From Candidatus Rokuibacteriota bacterium (GTDB taxonomy: Bacteria; Methylomirabilota; Methylomirabilia; Rokubacteriales; CSP1-6), in NCBI GenBank assembly GCA_016177555.1, contig JACOVB010000398.1, positions 1-10,265 of the forward strand: DNA of 10,265 bases. The letters run 5' to 3'. Position numbers and translations under genes: made by a program. The notes below the pieces were generated by a model that was not told where the DNA came from, ran no database searches, and worked only from the letters and a program-made list of their open reading frames with translations. Below, piece after piece: positions 1 to 6,822 of this stretch; within the stretch, counting starts at the first letter, position 1; each line of letters starts with the position of its first letter.

Positions 1-1345
1 ACCGAGGACCCCGCCGCGCCCGCCGCTCCCGCCACTCGGAGAGCCGCGCCGCCATCTCCTTCTCGGCGCCGCGCTCGGTGGGACGGTAGTAGATGCGCCC
101 GCGCAGCGCCTCGGGCAGGTGCTCCTGGTCCACCTGCGCGTCGGGGGCGTCGTGGGCGTACTGGTAGCCCTGGCCATAGCCGAGATTCGCCATGAGCCCC
201 GTGGGGGCGTTCCGCAGGTGAAGGGGGACGGGCCCCGCTGGCTTGTCGCGGATGTCGGCGCGCACCTGGGTGTAGGCCAGGTAGACGGCGTTGGATTTGG
301 GGCAGAGCGCCAGATAGCAGGCGGCTTGCGCCAGCGCGAGCTCGCCCTCGGGCGTGCCGAGGAAGTGATAGGCATCCTTGGCGTCCAGCGCCAGCCCAAG
401 GGCCCGCGGGTCGGCATTGCCCACGTCCTCGGAGGCGAAGCGCACGAGGCGGCGGGCGATGAAGAGCGGGTCCTCGCCCGAGTCCAGCATGCGCCCGAGC
501 CAGTACAGCGCGCCATCGGGGTCTCCGTCGCGCAGCGACTTGTGCAGGGCCGAGATCAGGTTGTAGTGCTCCTCGCCCGACTTGTCGTAGAGCACCGCCT
601 TCCGCTGGGCGGCCTCCTGGATGGCGGCCTCGGTGATGCGGCCGCCGGGGGAGGCGCCCGGCCGGCTCGACTCGAGCGTCACGGCCAGCTCCAGGATGTT
701 GAGCGCGCTCCGGGCGTCGCCGCCGGCGAGGCGCGCGATGAGGCGGAGGGCATCGGGCTCGGCGGCGACGCCGCGCTGCCCGAGCCCGCGCTCACGGTCG
801 CCGAGCGCGCGCTCGAGGATGCCGGCGATCGCGTCCTCGCCGAGCGGGTTGAGCACGTAGACGCCGCAGCGCGAGAGCAGGGCCGAGTTGACCTCGAAGG
901 ACGGGTTCTCCGTGGTGGCGCCTACCAGCACGATGGTGCCCTTCTCCACATGGGGCAAGAAGGCGTCCTGCTGGGCGCGGTTGAAGCGGTGGATCTCGTC
1001 CACGAAGAGGATCGTGCGGCGCCCCGCCCGCTGGCGCTCGATCTCGGCCTCGGCGGTCACCTGGCGAATCTCCTTGACGCCGGAGAGCACGGCCGAGAAG
1101 GTGACGAAGTGGGCGCCCGCCACCTCGGCCATGAGCAGCGCGAGCGTGGTCTTGCCGGTCCCCGGCGGGCCCCAGAGGATCATCGAGTGCAGCGACCCCT
1201 CCTCGAGCGCGCGGCGGAGGACCTTGCCCGGACCCAGGAGATGCTCCTGCCCCACGATCTCGCCGAGGTTGCGCGGGCGGATGCGGTCGGCCAGCGGGGG
1301 CGGGGGAGGCGGGTTGCGCGGAGCCGGCGGGTCGAACAGGTCCAC
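1..1345 (-). CDS. rarA: RarA (MgsA) replication-associated recombination AAA+ ATPase, 3' end cut by window
   Basis: RarA is a cytoplasmic, homotetrameric AAA+ ATPase related to clamp loaders that acts at stalled replication forks. Translating the minus strand from the GTG at 1345 gives an uninterrupted frame of 448 codons to the window edge. E. coli RarA is 447 residues, so only the last few residues should be missing. Visible motifs are Walker A GPPGTGKTT (residues 59-67), Walker B ILFVDEIHRFN (112-122), sensor 1 GATTENPSFE (142-151) and an arginine-finger region SALLSR (154-159). C-terminal family hallmarks are also present: ALHKSLRDGDPDGALYWL, ASEDVGNADPRA, CPKSNAVY, VPLHLRNAPTGLM and YGQGYQYAHD. 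The N-terminus MDLFDPP followed by a proline run fits the family, which supports the GTG. No Shine-Dalgarno is seen, but TATAAT lies six bases upstream. The gene follows the HAD gene with a 23-base gap. Identification is near certain. Confidence 0.97.
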   Translation of the reverse strand, partial: MDLFDPPAPRNPPPPPPLADRIRPRNLGEIVGQEHLLGPGKVLRRALEEGSLHSMILWGPPGTGKTTLALLMAEVAGAHFVTFSAVLSGVKEIRQVTAEAEIERQRAGRRTILFVDEIHRFNRAQQDAFLPHVEKGTIVLVGATTENPSFEVNSALLSRCGVYVLNPLGEDAIAGILERALGDRERGLGQRGVAAEPDALRLIARLAGGDARSALNILELAVTLESSRPGASPGGRITEAAIQEAAQRKAVLYDKSGEEHYNLISALHKSLRDGDPDGALYWLGRMLDSGEDPLFIARRLVRFASEDVGNADPRALGLALDAKDAYHFLGTPEGELALAQAACYLALCPKSNAVYLAYTQVRADIRDKPAGPVPLHLRNAPTGLMANLGYGQGYQYAHDAPDAQVDQEHLPEALRGRIYYRPTERGAEKEMAARLSEWRERRARRGPR

Positions 1346-1363
1346 GGCGGGATTATACCCGCC
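1346..1363 (-). promoter_or_regulatory. Candidate leaderless promoter of rarA inside a small palindrome
   Basis: Read on the minus strand, the spacer between the HAD stop and the rarA GTG is GGCGGG-TATAAT-CCCGCC followed directly by GTG. A perfect -10 hexamer (1352-1357) ends exactly six bases before the start codon. A transcript would therefore begin at or next to the GTG, which fits the lack of a ribosome binding site. The flanking GGCGGG/CCCGCC arms form a perfect 6-bp inverted repeat. No convincing -35 box is seen 16-18 bases upstream. The function is inferred; the hairpin could instead be a processing or attenuation site within a HAD-rarA transcript. Confidence 0.5.
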
Positions 1364-1368
1364 CGCGC

Positions 1369-2019
1369 TCAGGCGAGCGCGGCGGGCAAGTCCAGCAGCG
1401 AGGCGATGCAGGCGGCGACCGCGACCCCGCGCCGCGCGAGCTCGTCGGGGTCGCTCCGGTAGGCGATGAACGGCACGCCGCCGGCCTGGGCGGCGAGCCC
1501 ATCCACCCAGGAGTCGCCCACCATGACGATGCGCTCGGCCTCGGGCCAGTGCCCGCGCACCACCCTGAGCCCGTCGGGATCGGGCTTGAGGTGGACGACG
1601 TCGTCGCGGGTGACGACCAGGTCCAGGTGGGGCGTCAAGCCGAAGCGGGAGAGGACGAAGTCGGCCACGACGCGATCGTTGTTGGTCCAGATCGCCGTCG
1701 CGAAGCCCAGCGCCTTCATCGCCGCCACGGCCTCGATGGCGAAGGGCTCGAGCGTGGCCGCCTGCATCGCCCGCCGCTCATGCGCCACGGGGATGGCCAG
1801 CACGTCGGGCTCGAGCTCGGGCGCCTCGCGGCGGACCAGCGCCAGGAGCTCGGGCGCCGACCAGCGGAGCTCGCGGGCCGGGACGGCGAGGCCCCGGGCG
1901 CGGATCAGGGCTTCCATCTCCCGCCCGGCGGCGCGCAGGTCCAGCGGCGAGCTGACGAGGGTGTGGTCGAGATCGAAGACGCAGACGGCCGTCGTGGGCA
2001 CGCGCACAGCTCGGCTCAC
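1369..2019 (-). CDS. HAD-superfamily hydrolase, phosphoglycolate-phosphatase-like
   Basis: A cytoplasmic haloacid-dehalogenase-fold phosphatase of about 216 residues; the substrate cannot be told from sequence. All four HAD motifs are visible, numbered from the GTG at 2019: motif I FDLDHT with nucleophile D16 and acid/base D18, motif II T112 in IWTNND, motif III K145 in HLKPDPDG, and motif IV VGDSWVD (G168, D169, D173). A helical cap of the C1 type lies between motifs I and II, as in Gph-like phosphatases. A longer frame opens at ATG 2067. However, its extra 16 residues run through the coding end of a neighbouring remnant, and the GTG at 2019 overlaps that remnant's TGA as GTGA, a usual coupled start. 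GTG 2007 is another possible start. The gene probably belongs to the same transcription unit as rarA, 23 bases downstream. Confidence 0.87.
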   Translation of the reverse strand: MSRAVRVPTTAVCVFDLDHTLVSSPLDLRAAGREMEALIRARGLAVPARELRWSAPELLALVRREAPELEPDVLAIPVAHERRAMQAATLEPFAIEAVAAMKALGFATAIWTNNDRVVADFVLSRFGLTPHLDLVVTRDDVVHLKPDPDGLRVVRGHWPEAERIVMVGDSWVDGLAAQAGGVPFIAYRSDPDELARRGVAVAACIASLLDLPAALA

Positions 2020-2147
2020 CTCATGTTTCCCGTGTGGCCGAGGGAGTAGCGGCCGGGCTGCGGCCACACCGAGAGCCCGTGCGGCGCCTTGCCTACCGGG
2101 ATGCCGCGCATGTGGCCCTGGGTGGTGTCATAGGACGGGACGACGTG
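2016..2147 (-). pseudogene. C-terminal remnant of a probable YVTN-family beta-propeller protein
   Basis: A minus-strand frame ending at TGA 2016-2018 closes with about 40 protein-like residues: DTTQGHMRGIPVGKAPHGL, then SVWPQPGRYSLGHTGNMR. The piece IPVGKAPHGL matches the repeat signature of YVTN/cytochrome-D1-like beta-propeller proteins (typically ..IPVG..PHGLA..), and the tail looks like the end of such a protein. No propeller blades are found upstream: the frame (open from GTG 2234) has an unremarkable sequence before about 2147, and the chrA stop lies at 2250. A full propeller would need roughly 300 more residues. The simplest reading is a gene that lost its 5' part, leaving its end overlapped (GTGA) with the start of the HAD gene. 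A functional short peptide is the less likely alternative. The family call is from memory of the motif. Confidence 0.55.
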
Positions 2148-2249
2148 CTGCGGGTTCAGGCCGACGCGGACCATCGCCACACCCAGGGCGACGCCCACGA
2201 GACCGCAATGTCCAGTCGAGATCGGTGATCGCACAGGACCCTCCCACGC

Positions 2250-3497
2250 TTACCGGCCGGCAAGAGACAAGATAGCGCCGCCGCCTGCCGTGAGCACCAC
2301 GACAAGCCAGGCCGGCGCCTTCCAGAAGGCCAGCATGCCGAAGGCTGCCAGGGCAAGGGCGACATCGGCCGGGGCCCGGATCGCGCTCGTCCACACCGGC
2401 TGGTACAGGGCGGCCAGGAGCAGCCCGACCACGGCCGCATTGATCCCGCGCAGCGCCGCCTGGAAGCCCGATCGCCGGCGCAGAGTATCCCAGAACGGCA
2501 GCGCCCCGATGACCAGGAGGAAGGACGGCAGGAACACCGCTCCCAGGGCGAGCGCGGCACCCACGACGCCGTTGGGCGCCGGCCCCATCACCGCTCCGAG
2601 GTAGGCGGCGAACGTGAAGAGCGGGCCGGGCACGGCCTGGGCGGCGCCGTAGCCGGCGACGAACTGCTCGCCCGTCACCCAGCCGGGCGGGACGACCTCG
2701 GCCTGGAGCAGAGGGAGGACCACGTGGCCCCCGCCGAAGACCAGAGACCCCGCACGGAAGAAGCTCTCGAACACCGCGACCGCGTGGCTCGGCACGAGCT
2801 GGCGCGCGATCGGCAGCGCGGCCAGCAGGCCGAAGAACAGCACGAGCGCGGCCGTGCCCAGCCGGCGCCCGACGGGGGGCGGCGCCTGCGTGGAAGCGGG
2901 CGCGGCGGCGCCTGGCAGGAATCGCAACCCCACGAGGGCGCCCACCACGATGATGGTGACCTGCCCGATGCCCGTCGGCCACAGGACAGCACCGATGGCG
3001 GACAGGAGCGCGATGGTGGCCCGCTCGCGGTCCGGCGCGAGCGCTCGCGCCATTCCCCAGACTGCCAGGGCGACGACGGCCACCGCGGCCACCTTGAGGC
3101 CGTGGAGCCAGCCGGTATCGGCGACCCCGAGCACCTGGATGCCGTACGCGAACGCGACCAGCGCGATGGCGGAAGGCAGGGTGAACCCGAGCCAGGCCGA
3201 CAGGCCCCCCAGCAGGCCTGCGCGCGCGACGCCGATGGCGATGCCGACCTGGCTGCTGGCCGGGCCGGGGAGGAACTGGCAGAGCGCCACCAGATCGGCA
3301 TACGTCGCCTCATCCAGCCACTTGCGCCGGACCACGTACTCCTCGCGGAAATAGCCGAGGTGCGCGATGGGGCCGCCGAACGAGGTCAACCCCAGGCGCG
3401 TCGCGACCCAGAGCACCTCCAGGACATGAGAGGCGTGCCCCCCCGCCGCAGGGCCCGTCCGTGCCTCCACGCCCGGCGCCGCGTGCCCCCCGCTCAC
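2250..3497 (-). CDS. chrA: ChrA chromate transporter (CHR family, two-domain)
   Basis: Inner-membrane CHR-family transporter, which in characterised members expels chromate from the cytoplasm. The product is 415 residues, the usual size for long-chain ChrA with two homologous halves. The N-terminal half carries FGGPIAHLGYFREEYV (40-55) and CQFLPGPASSQVGIAIG (73-89). The C-terminal half repeats these as VFGGGHVVLPLL (253-264) and QAVPGP (287-292). Hydrophobic segments fill the rest, with a Pro/Ala-rich cytoplasmic-type linker at about 195-210. The frame is open upstream to 3917, but that part lies in the PadR gene's shadow. I chose GTG 3497 because its GTGA overlaps the padR stop and an AGGAGAGG tract lies about ten bases upstream. 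Translational coupling to the repressor suggests a small inducible efflux operon. Chromate as substrate is inferred from family. Confidence 0.93.
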   Translation of the reverse strand: MSGGHAAPGVEARTGPAAGGHASHVLEVLWVATRLGLTSFGGPIAHLGYFREEYVVRRKWLDEATYADLVALCQFLPGPASSQVGIAIGVARAGLLGGLSAWLGFTLPSAIALVAFAYGIQVLGVADTGWLHGLKVAAVAVVALAVWGMARALAPDRERATIALLSAIGAVLWPTGIGQVTIIVVGALVGLRFLPGAAAPASTQAPPPVGRRLGTAALVLFFGLLAALPIARQLVPSHAVAVFESFFRAGSLVFGGGHVVLPLLQAEVVPPGWVTGEQFVAGYGAAQAVPGPLFTFAAYLGAVMGPAPNGVVGAALALGAVFLPSFLLVIGALPFWDTLRRRSGFQAALRGINAAVVGLLLAALYQPVWTSAIRAPADVALALAAFGMLAFWKAPAWLVVVLTAGGGAILSLAGR

Positions 3498-3883
3498 CGG
3501 CGCGTCGCTCCTCTCCTGTACCGCCGCCCGCGCGCTCCCCTCGAGGAAGGCCGGGACGGAAGGGGCGCTGACGAGGGCTGGGGGGGACGCTCCAGCACCT
3601 CCCCCACCAGCTCGTTGATCTGCGTCCGCGCGGCGGTCAGCGCCCGCCGGCCCCGGGCGGTGCTCGTGTAGTACTTGCGGACTCGTCCGCCCACGACACG
3701 CTTCTCCAGACGGAGGTATCCGGCCTCGGCCAGGCCATGGAGGATCGGGTAGAGCGTGCCCGGGCTCAGCGCGTACCCGTGGCGCCGGAGCTCCTCGATC
3801 AGCGAGAGCCCGTAGACGGGCTGCTCCGCCGCATGATGGAGCACGTGGATCCGGATGAAGCCCAGGAAGAAATCGCGAATCAT
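3494..3883 (-). CDS. PadR-family transcriptional regulator
   Basis: A 129-residue cytoplasmic repressor of the PadR family. Family marks are IRDFFLGFIRIHVLHHAAEQ (helix 1), then YGLSLIEELRRHGYALSPGTLYPILHGL (residues about 24-51), which is the characteristic winged helix-turn-helix, then the wing sequence AGYLRLEKRVVGGRVRKYY, and a dimerising helix from about 75 to 98. The last 30 residues are Arg/Ser/Pro-rich and look disordered; they are longer than in short PadR proteins. The stop overlaps the chrA GTG by four bases, so the two are co-translated and the regulator probably controls chrA. A near-perfect 14-bp palindrome 19 bases upstream of the ATG is a likely autoregulatory operator. No clear Shine-Dalgarno precedes the ATG. 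Confidence 0.92.
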   Translation of the reverse strand: MIRDFFLGFIRIHVLHHAAEQPVYGLSLIEELRRHGYALSPGTLYPILHGLAEAGYLRLEKRVVGGRVRKYYTSTARGRRALTAARTQINELVGEVLERPPQPSSAPLPSRPSSRGARGRRYRRGATRR

Positions 3884-3901
3884 TTACGTTGGCCGATATC
3901 G

Positions 3902-3915
3902 GTAATACGTATAAC
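3902..3915. promoter_or_regulatory. Candidate PadR operator / padR-chrA promoter region
   Basis: GTAATACGTATAAC is a palindrome in 12 of 14 positions around a perfect ATACGTAT core, in an AT-rich patch that stands out from the surrounding GC-rich DNA. A further GATATC palindrome lies at 3895-3900. It sits 19 bases before the padR ATG, where it would overlap the -10 region of a minus-strand promoter, as expected for a self-repressing PadR protein. The 273-base spacer from 3884 to 4156 also holds the promoter region of the divergent TSUP gene; frames inside it look non-coding. Confidence 0.5.
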
Positions 3916-4113
3916 ATCCACCGCCTGCCGGCGCAAGTCCGATGGACCGGCCCGGGCTGACTGGATCATGCCCTTCGCACGATGACCGCTACAGCGATGT
4001 CCGAGGGCTGAAGCGGGTCGGCACCCATGGGGGATGCTGCGGCACGGAAAGGGACGGTGCCGGCCACCGGGAGCGGGTGGGGGAGGGAGCTTGCCAGGGC
4101 GCAGGGGATCTTG

Positions 4114-4128
4114 TATCGTCATTCGATA
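4114..4128 (+). promoter_or_regulatory. Small inverted repeat upstream of the TSUP transporter gene
   Basis: TATCG-TCATT-CGATA forms a perfect 5-bp inverted repeat with a 5-base spacer, 28 bases before the GTG start at 4157. It lies where the core promoter of the transporter gene should be, and could be an operator for an unidentified regulator. It differs in sequence from the palindrome before padR. No clear -35/-10 pair is recognised. Arms this short can arise by chance. Confidence 0.3.
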
Positions 4129-4156
4129 ACGGACACCGACAAACAGGAGACCCCCG

Positions 4157-4951
4157 GTGGACTACGTGATGATCTGCGGGGTAGCGCTGATCGTGGCCGC
4201 CCTGACGCTGTTCTCGGGCTTCGGCCTGGGGACCATCTTGATGCCCGTGTTCGCCCTGTTCTTTCCCATCGAGATTGCCGTGGCGGCGACGGCGATCGTC
4301 CATTTGGCGAACAACGTCTTCAAGGTGTTCCTGGTGGGCAGGCATGCTGACCTCCCGGTGGTCGCGAGATTCGCCATCCCCGCCGCCCTGGCCGCCGTGG
4401 GTGGGGCGCTGCTCTTGGAGCGCGTCTCGGCCGCCGAGCCGGTCGCGCGGTACACCCTCGGCCCGGGCACCCACGTCGTGACCCCCGTGAAGCTCGTGGT
4501 CGCGGCCCTGGTCGTCGCCTTCGCCGTGCTGGAGCTGGCGCCCCGCTTCGAGCGGCTGGCCTTCAACAAGAAGTTCATCCCGGTGGGAGGCGTGCTGTCG
4601 GGCTTCTTCGGTGGCCTGTCCGGCCACCAGGGCGCCCTGCGCACCGCCTTCCTGACCCGTGCCGGCCTTGCGAAGGAGGCGTTGATCGGCACGATGGTCG
4701 TGTCGGCCGTCGCGGTCGACGTGTCGCGCCTCGTCGTCTACGGGAGCACCTTCCTGACCGGCTCGCTCGGGGCCGTCGCCCGGAGCGGCACTAGCGTCTG
4801 GGGCCTCGTGGCGGCCGGGTCGGTGGCCGCCTTCGCGGGCTCCTTCATCGGCGCCCGCCTGGTGAAGAATGTCACCATGCGCGCCATCCAGGTGCTCGTC
4901 GGCGCGATGCTGCTGCTGTTGGGGATCGCGTTGGGGACGGGGCTCGTCTGA
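4157..4951 (+). CDS. TauE/SafE (TSUP) family membrane anion exporter
   Basis: A 264-residue polytopic inner-membrane protein of the TSUP family, whose members export sulfite, sulfoacetate or related small anions. Eight or so hydrophobic helices are spread over the protein. Family marks are the first-helix glycine motif GFGLGTILMPVFALFFP (residues about 21-37) and its counterpart at the start of the second half, GVLSGFFGGLSGHQGALRTAF (split by helix start at about 146), where the SGFFGG..G...G pattern is the TSUP signature. The GTG start is supported by AGGAG at 4145-4149 with seven-base spacing. The gene is divergent from padR-chrA and converges on the cytochrome gene, so it is probably transcribed alone. 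The substrate is not shown by the sequence; sulfite is only the best-known family substrate. Confidence 0.9.
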   Translation: MDYVMICGVALIVAALTLFSGFGLGTILMPVFALFFPIEIAVAATAIVHLANNVFKVFLVGRHADLPVVARFAIPAALAAVGGALLLERVSAAEPVARYTLGPGTHVVTPVKLVVAALVVAFAVLELAPRFERLAFNKKFIPVGGVLSGFFGGLSGHQGALRTAFLTRAGLAKEALIGTMVVSAVAVDVSRLVVYGSTFLTGSLGAVARSGTSVWGLVAAGSVAAFAGSFIGARLVKNVTMRAIQVLVGAMLLLLGIALGTGLV

Positions 4952-4995
4952 GCCTCTGCCCCCACGGCAGCCGACGGCCGCCTCGCACCCTGTTG

Positions 4996-6321
4996 CTATT
5001 TGAGCGTCACCGCCTTGATGTCGGCATCGACGCCGATTCCGAGCGTCAGCGGGAACGACACGTGATGGAACCGGGTGGTCACGTTGTCGTCGTGAACGGC
5101 AAGACCGATCGTGTACGTGCCGCCCACCTTCATGATCTTGTCGTCGGCCGGATGGCCGCTATCGAGCTTGCGCCGCCACACCAGCGTGTACGTGCCGTCG
5201 TTCCAGGTGCCGAAGGCAGCGTCGTTGTCGGCGGCCGAGCCTTTCGCACCGGTCCGGCTCAACAGACGCCCGGGCAGGATGTCGCCTTCTTTCCAGCCGG
5301 CGTTCGGATCGAACGGCACCGCATTGGTCTCCTTGATGATCGCCGCGGGCTTCGCGGCATTGCCGATGTCCTCGGCTCTGAGCGCCTTGGCGCCGACCTT
5401 GGCGGCGTCGAACATGTGGAGCGGCGTCATGGTCTTGCGGTCGATGTTCCAGGAGAACGGGTTCTTGCCCTCGTCGAAATTGCGGTACTCGAGCACATAG
5501 CCGTCGTCGGCCATCCCGACCGGGCCGGAGCGCGCTGCGCGCCATTGCATCAGGTCGAGGAAGTCGCCCGCGGCCTTGATCTTGTCGATCTCCTCGCGCG
5601 ATTTGGTCTTGTCCCAGCTTGCCGCCGCGTCGGTGCGGGTCAAGGCGAGATACTTGCGGATGTCGGACTCCTTCAAACCGGCAGCGCCGAAAATCGGGTG
5701 CTTCTTGACCGGGTCACCGACGACCTGATTGCGGGTGTCGCGCATTCCGTCGTGGCAGGTCAGCCAGCAGCCCTGCTGGGCGAAGCGCGCAACCTTGCCG
5801 TCATCCAGCATGATCGAGAAGCGGTCCTCGTAGAGCGCCGGCTGTTCGCCCGCCCGCACCCCCTTGTCGTTGCGGTCGTGGCCGTACCATTTCCACTCCT
5901 TGCCGTCGAAGCGCACGTAGTCGTGCATGCGTCCCTCGCGGTTCAGGTGGGTCTTCCATTGGAAGCGGAAATAGACGTACTCGGCGTCGTGCGCGGCCTG
6001 CACGGCGACGTCGATGAAGCCGTTCTTGCCGGGAATCGGCGTCGGCTCGAGGCTGCCGCCTTTGACGATCTTGTCGCCGCGGGCCTTCTCGCTGCCCTTG
6101 TGGCAGGTGAGACACGCCTGTCCTTGCTCCACCAGCTTGGCGCCTTGGTGGGCCGGGCTGACCAGCCAGTCGTAGGTTGATTGTCCCGGATAGAACAGCG
6201 TGCGCGACTTCACCGTGATTTTCGTCCAGTCGATGCTCTGCGGATCGACGGCGGCGGCCGGACTGACAAGGCCGACAAACATTGTGAGAACGATCGCACG
6301 GCCGATTGAGCCTCTCGTCAT
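4996..6321 (-). CDS. Periplasmic c-type haem protein with ethylbenzene-dehydrogenase-like haem domain
   Basis: A 441-residue exported electron-transfer protein. The ATG at 6321 has TGGAGGA six bases upstream and begins a signal peptide (hydrophobic residues 9-19, cleavage likely after PAAA at 21-24). Two attachment motifs for covalent haem are visible: canonical CLTCH at 70-74 and CWLTCH at 185-190. The latter is CxxxCH, one residue longer than normal. The mature part (IDVAVQAAHDAEYVYFRFQW, DRFSIMLDDG, the YTLVWRRKL region and a C-terminal HHVSFPLTLG strand) resembles the haem-binding domain of ethylbenzene dehydrogenase gamma subunits and related proteins (EB_dh family). The catalytic molybdenum partner is not in the window, so its redox partner is unknown. 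It converges on the TSUP gene with a 44-base gap. Its base and codon use (more AAA, CAA, TTG-type codons) seem slightly different from neighbours. Confidence 0.85.
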   Translation of the reverse strand: MTRGSIGRAIVLTMFVGLVSPAAAVDPQSIDWTKITVKSRTLFYPGQSTYDWLVSPAHQGAKLVEQGQACLTCHKGSEKARGDKIVKGGSLEPTPIPGKNGFIDVAVQAAHDAEYVYFRFQWKTHLNREGRMHDYVRFDGKEWKWYGHDRNDKGVRAGEQPALYEDRFSIMLDDGKVARFAQQGCWLTCHDGMRDTRNQVVGDPVKKHPIFGAAGLKESDIRKYLALTRTDAAASWDKTKSREEIDKIKAAGDFLDLMQWRAARSGPVGMADDGYVLEYRNFDEGKNPFSWNIDRKTMTPLHMFDAAKVGAKALRAEDIGNAAKPAAIIKETNAVPFDPNAGWKEGDILPGRLLSRTGAKGSAADNDAAFGTWNDGTYTLVWRRKLDSGHPADDKIMKVGGTYTIGLAVHDDNVTTRFHHVSFPLTLGIGVDADIKAVTLK

Positions 6322-6392
6322 CGCAGTCCTCCAGGTCACGAGTCGTCCGGCTTCATCCAACATTCCCCAGATGGCTGCCCGTCATGAGAGAG

Positions 6393-6788
6393 TCACACGG
6401 GGTCGGCGGGAAGCTGGGTCAAGACGTCGCGCAGCATCTCGAGGGCGCCGCGGTCGAGCGTGCGATCCGAGACGATCACCTCGACGTCGGGGGGCAGCGT
6501 GTTGGCGAGGCGGGCTGCGCCCTGTTCCGAGCACACCACGGTGCGGGTCTGCGCCAGCATGCGGCTGATGGACCACGGATCGTCCGTGGAGGCGAGCACC
6601 GGCGTCAGGTGCGACAGCCCGGCCGACTGGACCGACCGCAGGAGATTCTGGCTCCCGGTGGACGTGGTGCACACGAGCCCCACGGTGGTGCCTTCCGGCA
6701 GCTCGGTGAGGCGCAAGAGCACCGAGAGGCTGGCTTCAGACAGGAGCGCCACGGTGGGCGGCCCGTCGGCCGGCACCGCCCGCTTCAC
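6393..6788 (-). CDS. Orphan regulator-type effector domain, probably lacking its DNA-binding half
   Basis: A 131-residue frame from GTG 6788. Segments such as TTVGLVCTTSTGSQNLLRSV, TRTVVCSEQGAARLA and VEVIVSDRTLDRGALEMLRD alternate hydrophobic strands and helices in a Rossmann-like way. They resemble, from memory, the C-terminal domain of certain GntR-type regulators. No helix-turn-helix, signal peptide or membrane segment is present. The GTG has no properly spaced ribosome binding site. The frame stays open upstream through protein-like residues (TTFFHIHEVKRAV) until a TAG near 6841, which suggests the real protein once began further back. A 5'-truncated gene is therefore likely, with the lost part now occupied by the promoter of the divergent sigma-factor gene. 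A functional one-domain protein is possible. The family assignment is weak; that the stretch is or was coding is more secure. Confidence 0.5.
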   Translation of the reverse strand: MKRAVPADGPPTVALLSEASLSVLLRLTELPEGTTVGLVCTTSTGSQNLLRSVQSAGLSHLTPVLASTDDPWSISRMLAQTRTVVCSEQGAARLANTLPPDVEVIVSDRTLDRGALEMLRDVLTQLPADPV

Positions 6789-6822
6789 CTCGTGGATGTG
6801 AAAGAAGGTCGTTTTCTCACCG

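Noticed and set aside
119..1462. Long plus-strand frame of 447 residues opposite rarA
   Set aside because: It is the antisense shadow of rarA. The minus strand carries all AAA+ motifs, while the plus-strand product is a compositionally biased Ala/Gly/Arg/Val sequence without recognisable domains.
2034..3671. Several overlapping frames on both strands within the chrA-padR region
   Set aside because: Charged or Arg/Ser-rich shadows of ChrA and PadR; none shows family motifs or a supported start.
3497..3917. Upstream extension of ChrA by 140 residues
   Set aside because: The extension is read out of frame through the PadR gene; the GTG at 3497 with stop-start overlap and Shine-Dalgarno gives a normal-length ChrA.
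3880..4169. Short frames in the padR-TSUP divergent spacer
   Set aside because: They have no ribosome binding sites, odd composition, and overlap the promoter regions of both flanking genes.
4952..4995. Possible bidirectional terminator between the convergent TSUP and cytochrome genes
   Set aside because: Only weak GC repeats are visible; no stable stem followed by a T-run on either strand.
4993..6180. 395-residue plus-strand frame opposite the cytochrome gene
   Set aside because: The minus strand has a signal peptide, a good ribosome binding site and haem motifs; the plus frame is Val/Leu/Arg-rich shadow sequence.
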